Source of the DNA: V1-33 sp039795165
GTDB lineage: Bacteria; Verrucomicrobiota; Verrucomicrobiia; Verrucomicrobiales; V1-33
NCBI GenBank assembly: GCA_039795165.1
Contig: JBDKER010000003.1
Coordinates: 62,001 to 126,000, forward strand
Direction of reading: 5' to 3'
Length of the DNA: 64,000 nt
The position numbers and the translations under genes were made by a program. Positions 16,605 through 25,176 of this stretch are shown here, piece after piece; within the stretch, counting starts at the first letter, position 1, and every line of letters starts with the position of its first letter. The notes under the pieces were generated by a model. That model saw nothing but the letters and a program-made list of their open reading frames with translations. It made no database searches and was not told the DNA's origin.

Positions 16605-18434
16605 ATGAACGATCACATCCGCAACATTGCCATCATTGCCCACGTTGACCATGGGAAGACCACCCTGGTTGACAAACTCCTGCGGGCCGGGGGTGCCTTC
16701 CGGGACAATCAGGTCGTGGAGGAGCGGGCCATGGACAGCATGGATCTTGAGCGGGAGAAGGGGATCACCATCCGTGCCAAGAATACTTCGGTGCGCTGGG
16801 GCGACCGCATCATCAACATTGTGGACACGCCCGGTCACGCGGATTTCGGGGCGGAAGTGGAACGGGTCATGAAGATGGTCGATGGCGTTCTCCTTGTGGT
16901 TGATGCCTATGAAGGTCCGCAGGCGCAGACCCGTTTTGTGCTGCGCAAGGCGATTCAGGAGGGTCTCAAGCCCATCATTGTGATCAACAAGATCGACCGG
17001 GAGCATTCGGATCCGGCGGGCATGCACGACAAGGTGCTGGAACTGTTTCTGGAGCTGGATGCGACGGAGGACCAGTTCGACGCCCCTACGTATTATGGTT
17101 CGGCGCGGGATGGTTACTTCAAGGAAAAGCTGAGCGACGAGAACAAGGACATGATGCCCTTGCTCGAGGGGATCTGGAATCACATTCCGCCGCCGAAGGC
17201 TGACCCGCATGGTCCATTCCGCATGCTTGCGAGCAACATTGGGTATGATGACTACGTGGGCCGTATTGCCATGGGCAAGGTTCTCAGCGGCAAGGCTGCC
17301 AAAGGCGATACCCTTTTTCTTCTGCGCAAGGACGGGACCAAAGTGAAGGCCAAGGTGACGCGGATCTTTGAATATTCCGCTCTGCAGACTCAGTTCAGCG
17401 AGGTGGCCGAGGCCGGGAATATCGTGGGCATTGCTGGATTTGAAGATGTCGACATCGGCGAGACGCTGACGTCATCGGAAGAGGATGTCGCTATCACCTT
17501 CGTCGACATCGACCCACCGACGATCAGCATGGAGTTCTCGGTGAATGACAGCCCGGGAGCTGGTCGTGAAGGCAAGTATGTGACCAGCCGCCAGATCCGC
17601 GACCGGCTCATGCGGGAAACCAAGACGAACATTTCGATTCACGTGGCGGATACCGATCTTGCGGGTGTCTTCGCGGTATCGGCGCGGGGAGCCATGCAGA
17701 TTGCGGTGCTGGTCGAACAGATGCGCCGCGAAGGCTTTGAGCTGCTTGTTTCCCGGCCGAATGTCATCATCCGCCGCAATGAAGCCGGAGAACGGCAGGA
17801 ACCGTACGAGACTCTCTACATTGAAGTTCCCGAGGAACACGTCAGCGGCGTTCTCAAGAGCCTCAACGAACGAAAGGGAACCCTTGTGGACATGAAGCCT
17901 CACCGGACTTCCACGCTCATCGAGGCCAACATCACCACCCGTGGACTCATTGGCTTTGAATTCGAACTCATGAACATGACGAGCGGTCACGGTGTCATGA
18001 GCCACCTTTTCAAGGAGTATGGTCCGTGGGCCGGCCAGATCGCCACCCGCACCAGCGGTACCCTTGTGAGCATGGAAACCGGAGTTGGTACTGCCTACAG
18101 CCTCGAAGCCTGTGCTGTCCGCGGCAAACTCTTCGTGGCTCCGGGCGATTACATCTATACGGGCATGATCGTCGGCGAGAACCCGCGTGCCGACGACTTG
18201 CCGGTCAATCCCTGCAAGGAAAAGCACCTCACCAACTTCCGCAGCGCAGGATCTGAAAAAGGTGACGGTCTCCCCCCGCCGCTCAAGTTCTCTCTCGAAC
18301 GCGCCATCGAATATGTCGCGTCGGACGAACTCGTCGAGGCCACTCCGCAGAATATCCGTCTCCGGAAGCGCATTCTCGACCCCAACGAGCGTCGGCGTAT
18401 CAAGAAGCAGATGGACACTGCCGGGGCGTCCTGA
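16605..18434 (+). CDS. typA: Ribosome-associated GTPase TypA/BipA
   Basis: 609 residues, the normal length. The translation-factor GTPase motifs are complete: AHVDHGKTT (12-20, G1), EREKGITIRAKNTS (G2 region), DTPGHADF (G3), NKID (G4). EF-G-like domains follow, then the BipA C-terminal domain with TRTSGTLVSMETGVGTAYSLE and the KEKHLTNFRSAGSEKGDGL block. BipA acts on 50S assembly and in stress and cold growth. No strong Shine-Dalgarno sequence is seen. A stem-loop follows at 18466. Confidence 0.97.
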   Translation: MNDHIRNIAIIAHVDHGKTTLVDKLLRAGGAFRDNQVVEERAMDSMDLEREKGITIRAKNTSVRWGDRIINIVDTPGHADFGAEVERVMKMVDGVLLVVDAYEGPQAQTRFVLRKAIQEGLKPIIVINKIDREHSDPAGMHDKVLELFLELDATEDQFDAPTYYGSARDGYFKEKLSDENKDMMPLLEGIWNHIPPPKADPHGPFRMLASNIGYDDYVGRIAMGKVLSGKAAKGDTLFLLRKDGTKVKAKVTRIFEYSALQTQFSEVAEAGNIVGIAGFEDVDIGETLTSSEEDVAITFVDIDPPTISMEFSVNDSPGAGREGKYVTSRQIRDRLMRETKTNISIHVADTDLAGVFAVSARGAMQIAVLVEQMRREGFELLVSRPNVIIRRNEAGERQEPYETLYIEVPEEHVSGVLKSLNERKGTLVDMKPHRTSTLIEANITTRGLIGFEFELMNMTSGHGVMSHLFKEYGPWAGQIATRTSGTLVSMETGVGTAYSLEACAVRGKLFVAPGDYIYTGMIVGENPRADDLPVNPCKEKHLTNFRSAGSEKGDGLPPPLKFSLERAIEYVASDELVEATPQNIRLRKRILDPNERRRIKKQMDTAGAS

Positions 18435-18465
18435 GTCACAGCATCAGAGGGATCTGGCGAGTTCT

Positions 18466-18501
18466 GCAAAGGGTTTTCCGGGCAGCCGGGAAACCCTTTG
18501 C
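18466..18501 (+). terminator. Hairpin downstream of typA
   Basis: A stem of 16 positions, GCAAAGGGTTTTCCGG with CCGGGAAACCCTTTGC (one T-G pair), and a 4-nt loop, 31 bp behind the typA stop. Stable enough for a terminator although few T follow. Confidence 0.6.
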
Positions 18502-18545
18502 CGTGTCTGCAGTCGGGCATTTATGCTGACGCCGCATGAAATGCG

Positions 18546-19178
18546 ATGATTCCGATGTCAGGGACCCGGAAAGAATACGTTGAGCATCCCCGCTATGGTG
18601 CCGCGCCCCGCTTGACCGGGCTGGATGCGGACATGGACAGCATGGAGGTGCATCTTCATTACCGCCTGTGCGCCTTCACGAAGCCGCTGCTGGAGGCGTT
18701 TCGCCGCGGAGGATGGGGGATTCCGCAGCCAAGGGACGACGGTCCCAGACTCATTCCCGGGACGGCGATAGCGGCCGATCTGACGCGGCAGAGCGCGGCC
18801 ACTGTGCCGGTGACGCACTACTACGATGAAGAGAGGCGGTGCCTTGATTGCCGCCGCTGGTTTCTCTTTTTCGCGGAGGAACAGCGATTCTGGTACGAGG
18901 AACTGCGGTTTCCGATCGAAGCCGACTGCGTGCGCTGCCATCCCTGCAGGCGAGTCGAGCGGGAAAGGCAGCGGACGAAGCAGGAGTACGACGATCTGAT
19001 GACCCTTGCGGAGCCCACGCCTGATGAAATGGCCCGCATGGCCTTCGCCCGGATCCTCCTTGTGGAGGCCGGCAGCTTTCACCCCCGCCAGCTGGAGCAT
19101 GTCCGCGCCTTCCTGCGGCGTCATCCAGACCATGAACAGGCAGCGGCTCTCAAGTCGAGGATGGAGCAGTCCGCGTAA
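18546..19178 (+). CDS. Zinc-ribbon domain protein (zf-trcl-like)
   Basis: 210 residues, cytoplasmic. The middle has CLDCRRWFLFFAEEQRFWYE and then CVRCHPCRR, which matches the probable zinc-ribbon domain (PF13451 type): two Cys pairs around an F-x-F-x3-EQ-x-FW core. The N-terminus contains a conserved-looking RYGAAPRLTGLD segment and the C-terminal third is helical and charged. The function of this family is unknown. It stands alone between the typA hairpin and the convergent lipoprotein gene. Confidence 0.65.
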   Translation: MIPMSGTRKEYVEHPRYGAAPRLTGLDADMDSMEVHLHYRLCAFTKPLLEAFRRGGWGIPQPRDDGPRLIPGTAIAADLTRQSAATVPVTHYYDEERRCLDCRRWFLFFAEEQRFWYEELRFPIEADCVRCHPCRRVERERQRTKQEYDDLMTLAEPTPDEMARMAFARILLVEAGSFHPRQLEHVRAFLRRHPDHEQAAALKSRMEQSA

Positions 19179-19297
19179 TCCAGCTCAGAACGGGCGGAAG
19201 CCATGGGGCACGACCGAGCCCGTTTCGGCAGACGCAGCGGCAGCGTGGCCTTATCCATGAGGCACGTTTCCACGCGGCTGACCACGCCGCCGCGGCA

Positions 19298-19972
19298 TCA
19301 CTGTTTTCCGAGGGCGGCGCGGATGTCGTCGATAGTGGCCGGGTCGTCGGCGGGACGGCTCATGACCATGGAGGTGACTTTTTCCGAGGCTGCCTTGCCG
19401 GCATTGACCATTTTGGGTTCCGTGAGCCTTGGGTTGTCGGCCTTCTGGGCTGGGTAGAAGTCGCGGGTGGTGGTCATGCGCGAGCCATCGCGGTATTCGC
19501 CCGTCCTGGCGAGCCGACCGTCTTCGCGGCTGGCCGGGGTGGAGAGGGAGCGGGAACCCTCGCGGTAGGACTGACCGGATTCGCGCGCGGCCCCGGATTC
19601 CCGGGCGGATGTTCCGTTGAAGCGGGATGACATACGCTGGAGGAAGGACTGTTTTTCCGCTCGGCTGAAGTCGCGGGTGCCGCTGTAGCGCCGGGTGACG
19701 AAATCGCGGGTCTGCGTGAATTCCTTCATGTGTTTCTCCGCCGTGCTGCCGGAAAACATCTTGCCGCTGAGGGCGTTGAGACCGCCGCTCTTATTGTCCT
19801 GGTAGCCGAAGGGGTCGGCTGCCTGGAAGCGGGAATTGGGATCCACTTCCGAACCGCCGAACGACTGCGAGAGGCTCGTCTTGGTGGGTCCGGCCACGAC
19901 CGTCCGTTCCGTGCGGCAGCAGGGGAGCAGCAGCAGGGACAGAGCCAGGAATGCGGTGGTGGCTGGATGCAT
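19298..19972 (-). CDS. Putative lipoprotein, Arg/Ser-rich
   Basis: 224 residues. The signal peptide ends LALSLLLLPCC, a plausible lipobox with Cys17 or Cys18 as the lipidated residue. The mature part is hydrophilic, rich in Arg, Ser and Thr, with short repeated words around SAREPGAA-like ARESG (twice) and TRDF (three times). No family is recognised. ATG 19972 was chosen because it directly precedes the signal peptide and lies only 8 bp behind the rfbA stop, so both genes share a transcript. Confidence 0.65.
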   Translation of the reverse strand: MHPATTAFLALSLLLLPCCRTERTVVAGPTKTSLSQSFGGSEVDPNSRFQAADPFGYQDNKSGGLNALSGKMFSGSTAEKHMKEFTQTRDFVTRRYSGTRDFSRAEKQSFLQRMSSRFNGTSARESGAARESGQSYREGSRSLSTPASREDGRLARTGEYRDGSRMTTTRDFYPAQKADNPRLTEPKMVNAGKAASEKVTSMVMSRPADDPATIDDIRAALGKQ

Positions 19973-19980
19973 CGCGGGGG

Positions 19981-20865
19981 TCAGCGGGGCTGGTTCTGCC
20001 ATTCGCTGAGGACGCCTTCGAGGTAGCGCCGGTAATCCGGGCTGCGGGTCGAGGCGATTACCCCGGAGAATTCGGCTTCCGTGATGAATCCGCGGTTAAA
20101 GGCGATTTCCTCAATGCAGGCGACCTTGAGATTCTGCTGGTGTTCGATCGTGGCGATGTAGTTGCCGGCTTCGAGGAGGCTGGCGGGGGTGCCGGTATCG
20201 AGCCATGCGATGCCGCGGCCGAGGAGTTCAACGCTGAGGGCTCCGTCGCGGAGGTAGGCATTGTTGAGGTCGGTGATTTCCAGTTCTCCGCGGGCTGAGG
20301 GCTGCTGTTTTTTGACGCGGTCGACCACTGATTCGTCATAGACGTACAGGCCGGGGACAGCGTAGCTGCTGCGGGGTTTCTTTGGTTTTTCCTCGATGCT
20401 GAGGACGCGGCGCTGAGCATCGAATTCGACGACGCCGAACCGTTCGGGATCGCGCACGTGGTAGCCGAAGACGCAGGCTCCCTGATTCTTCTGGAGGGCG
20501 GCGCGGAAGAAGTCGAGTTTTCCGTAGAAGATATTGTCGCCGAGGATGAGGGTGGCACCGGAGCCGGCGAGGAAATCCTCGGCGAGCAGGAAGGCCTGGG
20601 CGATGCCTTCGGGGGCGGGTTGTTCCTTGTATTCGAGGCGGATGCCGAGGCGGCTGCCATCGCCGAGCAGGTCGCGGAAGGCGGGCAGGTCCTTGGGAGT
20701 GGAGATGATGAGGATTTCCTGGATGCCGCCGAGCATGAGCGTGCTGAGCGGGTAGTAAATCATCGGTTTATCGTAGATCGGGAGCAGCTGCTTGCAGGCG
20801 ATCCGGGTGAGGGGATCGAGTCGGGTACCGGCTCCGCCGGCGAGGATGATGCCTTTCTTGTTCAT
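19981..20865 (-). CDS. rfbA: Glucose-1-phosphate thymidylyltransferase
   Basis: 294 residues. Makes dTDP-glucose from glucose-1-phosphate and dTTP, the first step to dTDP-rhamnose and other surface sugars. Signatures: KGIILAGGAGTRLDPLT (3-19), KQLLPIYDKPMIYYPLSTLM, LILGDNIFYG, VEFDAQRRVLSIEEKPKKP and ARGELEITDLNNAYL. The start MNKKG is preferred to an upstream in-frame ATG at 20925. No rfbB, rfbC or rfbD is adjacent, so the pathway genes are scattered. It lies between an ABC-2 permease and a lipoprotein gene. Confidence 0.95.
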   Translation of the reverse strand: MNKKGIILAGGAGTRLDPLTRIACKQLLPIYDKPMIYYPLSTLMLGGIQEILIISTPKDLPAFRDLLGDGSRLGIRLEYKEQPAPEGIAQAFLLAEDFLAGSGATLILGDNIFYGKLDFFRAALQKNQGACVFGYHVRDPERFGVVEFDAQRRVLSIEEKPKKPRSSYAVPGLYVYDESVVDRVKKQQPSARGELEITDLNNAYLRDGALSVELLGRGIAWLDTGTPASLLEAGNYIATIEHQQNLKVACIEEIAFNRGFITEAEFSGVIASTRSPDYRRYLEGVLSEWQNQPR

Positions 20866-20964
20866 GGTAAGGATGCTGAGGGGAGTGGTGGTGAGCGAGT
20901 AAGCGCTGGTTGGCCGGGTGGGCAAGCGCTCGGGCAGACGGCTGGAGGTGGAATCTGCCGGCGG

Positions 20965-21777
20965 TCAGTGAGCGGTGACGCGGGTGAGGGTGCCGCGCTG
21001 GCGTCCGGTGCGGAGGACCCAGAGGTAAATGCCAGAGGCGATCGCCATCCATACGAGGTTGGTGATGAAGGCGAGGCCGAGGAGGGACCAATTGACGGGT
21101 TGGCCGCGGACGATGGCGCGCATTCCTTCGAAGACCGGGGCACAGGGCAGGCAGAGTCCGAGGTTCTGGGCCCATGACGGCAGGACGGAGAGAGGGTAGT
21201 AGACGGCGGCGAGGGGCTGGATGAGAAAGGGGACGGCCCATGCGAGGCTTTCGGCGGCCTGTCCCCAGCGGAGGATGAGGGCGCTGGATATCATGCCGAG
21301 GCTCCAGCCGAACATCATGAGCAGGGCGAAGAAGGGAAGCAGGTGCCAGCTGAAGAGGAAGACATTGAAGTGGTAGGCGATGCCCGAGAGGAGGGCGAGG
21401 GCCGTGACCGTGATGGCGATGCGGAGAGAGCCGACCACGAAGCCGCTGAGGATGTATTCGATGGGGCGGACGGGAGCGGCGAAGATGTTGAGGAGGTTTC
21501 TTGTCCAGACGTCCTCGAGGAAGGAAATGGCGACACCCTGCTGGGCGCGGAAAACGACATCCCACAGGAGAACGCCTCCAATGAGGGAGGGAATGAAGAC
21601 CGGCACGGAGGGACCTCCCTTGGAAGACTCGAGCCACATGGCCAGATTCCCCCAGACCAGCAGTTCCATGACTGGCCAGAAGAGGAGTTCGACCAGCCGG
21701 ATGGGATTCCGGGCGTAGAGGAAGAGGTGGCGGAGGACGAGGGCCTGAATGACGTGCAGGGACATCGCTTCAGGCAT
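20965..21777 (-). CDS. ABC-2 type permease without adjacent ATPase
   Basis: About 270 residues with six predicted membrane helices. The pattern LLFWPVMELLVWGNLAMWL, a central FLEDVWTRNLLNIFAAPVRPIEYILSGFVVGSLRI and the closing IYPLSVLPSW-like YYPLSVLPSWAQNLGLCLP match ABC-2 permeases of polysaccharide or drug export. An ATPase partner is normally encoded next door, but none is present here. The ATG at 21777 is preferred to a TTG at 21801. It sits between the AraC gene (66 bp upstream) and rfbA (99 bp downstream), which hints at surface glycan export. Confidence 0.8.
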   Translation of the reverse strand: MPEAMSLHVIQALVLRHLFLYARNPIRLVELLFWPVMELLVWGNLAMWLESSKGGPSVPVFIPSLIGGVLLWDVVFRAQQGVAISFLEDVWTRNLLNIFAAPVRPIEYILSGFVVGSLRIAITVTALALLSGIAYHFNVFLFSWHLLPFFALLMMFGWSLGMISSALILRWGQAAESLAWAVPFLIQPLAAVYYPLSVLPSWAQNLGLCLPCAPVFEGMRAIVRGQPVNWSLLGLAFITNLVWMAIASGIYLWVLRTGRQRGTLTRVTAH

Positions 21778-21843
21778 GGCCGTGCGGACGAGTGGCGTCA
21801 AGGCCCGGGGTGGTTTGTTCCGTGGGGGGCCTCGCCATTGGAA

Positions 21844-22704
21844 TCAGCCGGAAAAGCGGCGGCGCCAGTCGCGCGGGGGCATTTGTTTGAGGCGGAGGAA
21901 CTGGCGGTTGAAGTTGGCGAGATTGGTGAAACCGCAGCTGAGGGCGATGGTGGTGACGGGGATATCGGTTTCGGCGAGGAGGCGGCAGGCGCGTCCGATG
22001 CGGAGCTCGTTGATGAAGCCGGGGACGGTTTTGCCTGTGCGGGTTTTGAAGAAGCGGCTGAAGGCTCCGGCGCTGAGGTGGACGAGGCTGGCGAGGTGGT
22101 CGAGGTAGATGGTTTCGTCGAGGTGCTTCTGGATGTACTGGACGACGCGGTTGACGCGGTCTTCGTCGCGGGGGTCGAGTTCCGGGGCGAAGCCGCGGCT
22201 GGCGATGGGGTGCAGTTCCCTTGATTCGGCAAGCCGCTGCAGGATTTCGAGGACCGTGATGACTCTGGGGAGGCCGGATTGGTGGGGGCAGCGGAGCAGA
22301 AGGGATTCGACGTCATCGCGGGTCCGGCCGGTGACGTGGAGGCCGAGGGCTGCGCGGTGGAGGAGGCGCTGGACCTGCTGCATGGCCGGGAGGTCGAGCC
22401 AGCCGCGTCCCAGCCAGTCGGGATGAAAGTGGATGCAGATGCTTTCGACGGCCTGGGGGCCTCCGGGGGCGTGGGCGTCGTTCTGCCAGTCGTGCGGGAG
22501 ATTCGAGCCAACGAGGACCATGTCGCCGGGCTGGAGGCTGGTGAGGGCATCACCGACGAGGCGGTGCCCGCGGGCCTTCTGCACCATGGTGATTTCGAAC
22601 TCCGGGTGGCAGTGCCAGACGCAGCCGAACGTGTTGCCGCGGACGACGTTGCAGTGGATGCCGTCTTCCGAGCTGGCGGCGAGTTTTTCAAAGGCAGGCT
22701 TCAT
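21844..22704 (-). CDS. AraC family regulator with cupin sensor domain
   Basis: 286 residues. The N-terminal cupin-like part has WHCHPEFEITMV and LQPGDMVLVGSNLPHDW. The C-terminal double HTH (about 180-286) has IYLDHLASLVHLSAGAFSRFFK, then IPVTTIALSCGFTNLANFNRQFLRL and the closing PRDWRRRF. Sugar or glycan inducers are common for this arrangement. It is divergent from the sialidase-like gene (149-bp gap) and upstream of the permease-rfbA genes, so either could be its target. Confidence 0.9.
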   Translation of the reverse strand: MKPAFEKLAASSEDGIHCNVVRGNTFGCVWHCHPEFEITMVQKARGHRLVGDALTSLQPGDMVLVGSNLPHDWQNDAHAPGGPQAVESICIHFHPDWLGRGWLDLPAMQQVQRLLHRAALGLHVTGRTRDDVESLLLRCPHQSGLPRVITVLEILQRLAESRELHPIASRGFAPELDPRDEDRVNRVVQYIQKHLDETIYLDHLASLVHLSAGAFSRFFKTRTGKTVPGFINELRIGRACRLLAETDIPVTTIALSCGFTNLANFNRQFLRLKQMPPRDWRRRFSG

Positions 22705-22853
22705 CCGAGGGGAGCGGTAGCGATTCCACTATCATGGAGGATTCTCCGCTCGCAAGGCCTGCGGACCGGGAAAATGCAGGGAATCGGATGCGGCTCCGTG
22801 GGTGCGGGATGGGAAAGCTTGCGGGGACGGGTGTGGCTGGCATCCTTGCGGGG

Positions 22854-23954
22854 ATGAAAAACGAGATGCTGGGAATGATCCGCTGTGCGCTGCTGATGCT
22901 GGTGGTTTCTGCGGGAGAGATCCGGGGCGGAGAAGGGCTGGAGAGCAGGGAATTCATTTATGAACGGGCTTCCTTTCCGTCGTGCCATGCCTCGACTCTG
23001 GCGGAGACGTCCACCGGGTTGGTGGCTGCGTGGTTCGGGGGGACGGAAGAGAAGCATCCCGACGTGGGAATCTGGGTGGCGCGGAAGGAGGGAGGGAAAT
23101 GGAGCGAGCCCGTGGAAGTGGCCAACGGGGCCCCGGCCGAAGGTTCCGGGGACAAGCGGTATCCGACCTGGAATCCGGTGCTGTTTCAGGCTCCTGGCGG
23201 GCCACTGGTGCTCTTCTACAAGCTTGGTCCGTCCCCGGAGGCATGGTGGGGCATGCGGATGACGTCCGGTGACGGGGGAAAAACGTGGAGTCGGCCCGAG
23301 CGTTTGCCTGATGGAATGATCGGGCCGGTGAAGAACAAGCCGGTAGTGCTGCCGGACGGGTCGCTGCTCTGCGGGTCGAGTACCGAAGATGATGGCTGGC
23401 GGGTGCATTTCGAGAGGACCACGGATCTGGGGAGGACATGGAGCCGGACGGCGGCGGTGCATGATGGGAAGGCCATTGCCGCGATTCAGCCATCGATTCT
23501 GTTCACGGGTGGGGACGGGCTGCTGGCGGTGGGGCGGACGCGGAACGGCAAGATCTTCCGGATTGCTTCCCCCGATGCGGGCCACCGCTGGGGAGAAATG
23601 GGGCTGACGAATCTGCCCAATCCGAACAGCGGGACCGATGCGGTGACGCTGAAGGACGGACGGCATCTGCTGGTGTACAACCATGCGCCGGGATTGCCGC
23701 CGCGCTGGGGTGGGCCGCGTTCGCCGCTCAATGTCGCGGTTTCCGAGGACGGGATGGTCTGGCAGGCCGCGCTGGTCCTCGAGGATGAAAAGGGCGGGGA
23801 ATTCAGTTATCCGGCGGTGCTGCAGTCAGCCGATGGCCGGGTGCACGTCACATGGACATGGAAACGACAGCGGATCCGGCATGCGGTCATTGATCCTGCG
23901 AAGCTGCGGCCGGTGGCGATGCCCGATGGGGTCTGGCCTGCCGCGGTGCGCTGA
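22854..23954 (+). CDS. Secreted sialidase-like BNR-repeat protein
   Basis: 366 residues. A hydrophobic leader of about 22 residues (CALLMLVVSAGEIRGG) suggests export. The fold is a six-bladed sialidase propeller: the N-terminal HASTLAETSTGLVAAWFGGTEE plus three Asp-box motifs SGDGGKTWS, TTDLGRTWS and the degenerate SPDAGHRWG. This type (exo-alpha-sialidase / BNR-4-like) is frequent in Verrucomicrobia and need not act on sialic acid. ATG 22854 was selected because it opens the signal sequence; an upstream ATG at 22734 would bury it. Confidence 0.85.
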   Translation: MKNEMLGMIRCALLMLVVSAGEIRGGEGLESREFIYERASFPSCHASTLAETSTGLVAAWFGGTEEKHPDVGIWVARKEGGKWSEPVEVANGAPAEGSGDKRYPTWNPVLFQAPGGPLVLFYKLGPSPEAWWGMRMTSGDGGKTWSRPERLPDGMIGPVKNKPVVLPDGSLLCGSSTEDDGWRVHFERTTDLGRTWSRTAAVHDGKAIAAIQPSILFTGGDGLLAVGRTRNGKIFRIASPDAGHRWGEMGLTNLPNPNSGTDAVTLKDGRHLLVYNHAPGLPPRWGGPRSPLNVAVSEDGMVWQAALVLEDEKGGEFSYPAVLQSADGRVHVTWTWKRQRIRHAVIDPAKLRPVAMPDGVWPAAVR

Positions 23955-23979
23955 TGGGTGCGGGTGCGGGGCGCTTGGT

Positions 23980-25149
23980 TCAGCCCTTTCCCTTCCGGCG
24001 GGGGCGGTGTTCGCTGCGGAACTGGCCGGGCGGCATGCCCACCTTGTTCTTGAAGACGGCCGAGAGATACTCGACATAGCGGAAACCGGTGCGGTCTGCG
24101 ATTTCTGCGAGGGGAAGATCGGTTTCCGCGAGGAGTTCCTTGACGCGGCGGAGCTGGACGCGGGTGATTTCGTCGTGCGGGCTGCGGCCGAGGAGTTTCT
24201 TGAAACGGGTTTCGAGGAGGCGGCGCGAGAGGGCGGCATGGGAGACGACATCGTCGACGCAGATCCCTTCGCAGGCGTGTTCCCGAATGTAGCGCACGGC
24301 GCGGGCCACATTGCGGTCTTCCACGGCAAGCACGTCAGTGCTCTGGCGGGTGACTACGCCGATGGGCGGAATGAGTCGCGTCATGGGGCCGGGATCGCGA
24401 CCGGCCATGAGAGCTTCGAGGACCGCGGCGGCTTCGTAGCCAGTGCGGCGGGCATTGGGAACGACACTCGAGAGAGGTGGAAAGGCGAGCGCGCAGAGGA
24501 GTTCGTCATTGTCGACGCCCAGCACGGCAACCTCGTCCGGTACGGGAATGGAAAAACGGCGGCATGCATCGAGCACTTCGCGGCCGCGGATATCGTAGCA
24601 GGTGAAGACAGCGACCGGGCGGGGTAGCTGCAGCAGCCATTGGCCGAGGGCCTCGAGGCCCGCGTCGTCGTCCGTCTCCGCGCTGGCCGGCGGTGGCTGG
24701 TATTCCGAGGCGGCGAACCCGGCTTCCGCAAGGGCCGCGGCATAGCCATCGCCGCGCAGCTTCGACCAGACAAAGCGGGGATCGCCGCACCATGCGAAAT
24801 GGCGGAAACCCCGCTCGAGAAAGTGTTCTGCGGCCATGCGGCCGACGGCACCCTCGTCGATCTCCAGCATGGGAAGATCCGGCAGAAGCCGGGCTGCACT
24901 CAGATCGACGGCCGGAATGGCCAGTGTCGAGATGACACGGGCAATGGCCGGATTCTCGATCCTTGCGATGATGCCATCGCCTTTCCATTTGGTGAGCCAG
25001 TGGGGTGGCTCGTCGCCGCGGCTCTGCTCATCGAGGTAGACCGACCATGGCCGATGTTCCCTGATGAACGCCTGGATGCCCCCGAGGAGACCGCGGGCAT
25101 AGGCATTCGAGGTTTCGATGAGCAGCGCTACTTTCGGGAAGGCAGGCAT
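23980..25149 (-). CDS. XylR-type transcriptional regulator (PBP domain plus AraC HTH)
   Basis: 389 residues. Residues 5-275 form a LacI-like periplasmic-binding-protein domain, starting KVALLIETSNAYARGLLGGI, as in XylR of Enterobacteria. Residues about 280-385 are an AraC HTH pair (CVDDVVSHAALSRRLLETRFKKLLG and LPLAEIADRTGFRYVEYLSAVFK). Such regulators sense sugars and are abundant in Verrucomicrobia and Planctomycetes. The Gfo/Idh dehydrogenase gene lies 27 bp upstream on the same strand, so it is the likely partner. The gene converges with the sialidase-like gene. Confidence 0.93.
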   Translation of the reverse strand: MPAFPKVALLIETSNAYARGLLGGIQAFIREHRPWSVYLDEQSRGDEPPHWLTKWKGDGIIARIENPAIARVISTLAIPAVDLSAARLLPDLPMLEIDEGAVGRMAAEHFLERGFRHFAWCGDPRFVWSKLRGDGYAAALAEAGFAASEYQPPPASAETDDDAGLEALGQWLLQLPRPVAVFTCYDIRGREVLDACRRFSIPVPDEVAVLGVDNDELLCALAFPPLSSVVPNARRTGYEAAAVLEALMAGRDPGPMTRLIPPIGVVTRQSTDVLAVEDRNVARAVRYIREHACEGICVDDVVSHAALSRRLLETRFKKLLGRSPHDEITRVQLRRVKELLAETDLPLAEIADRTGFRYVEYLSAVFKNKVGMPPGQFRSEHRPRRKGKG

Positions 25150-25176
25150 CGGAGGGGGGTGCCGCCCCGGCCCGTC

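Noticed and set aside
19189..19224. Terminator from AACGGGC / GCCCGTT between the zinc-ribbon and lipoprotein genes
   Set aside because: Only seven pairs with a 22-nt loop and no T-run; too weak to list.
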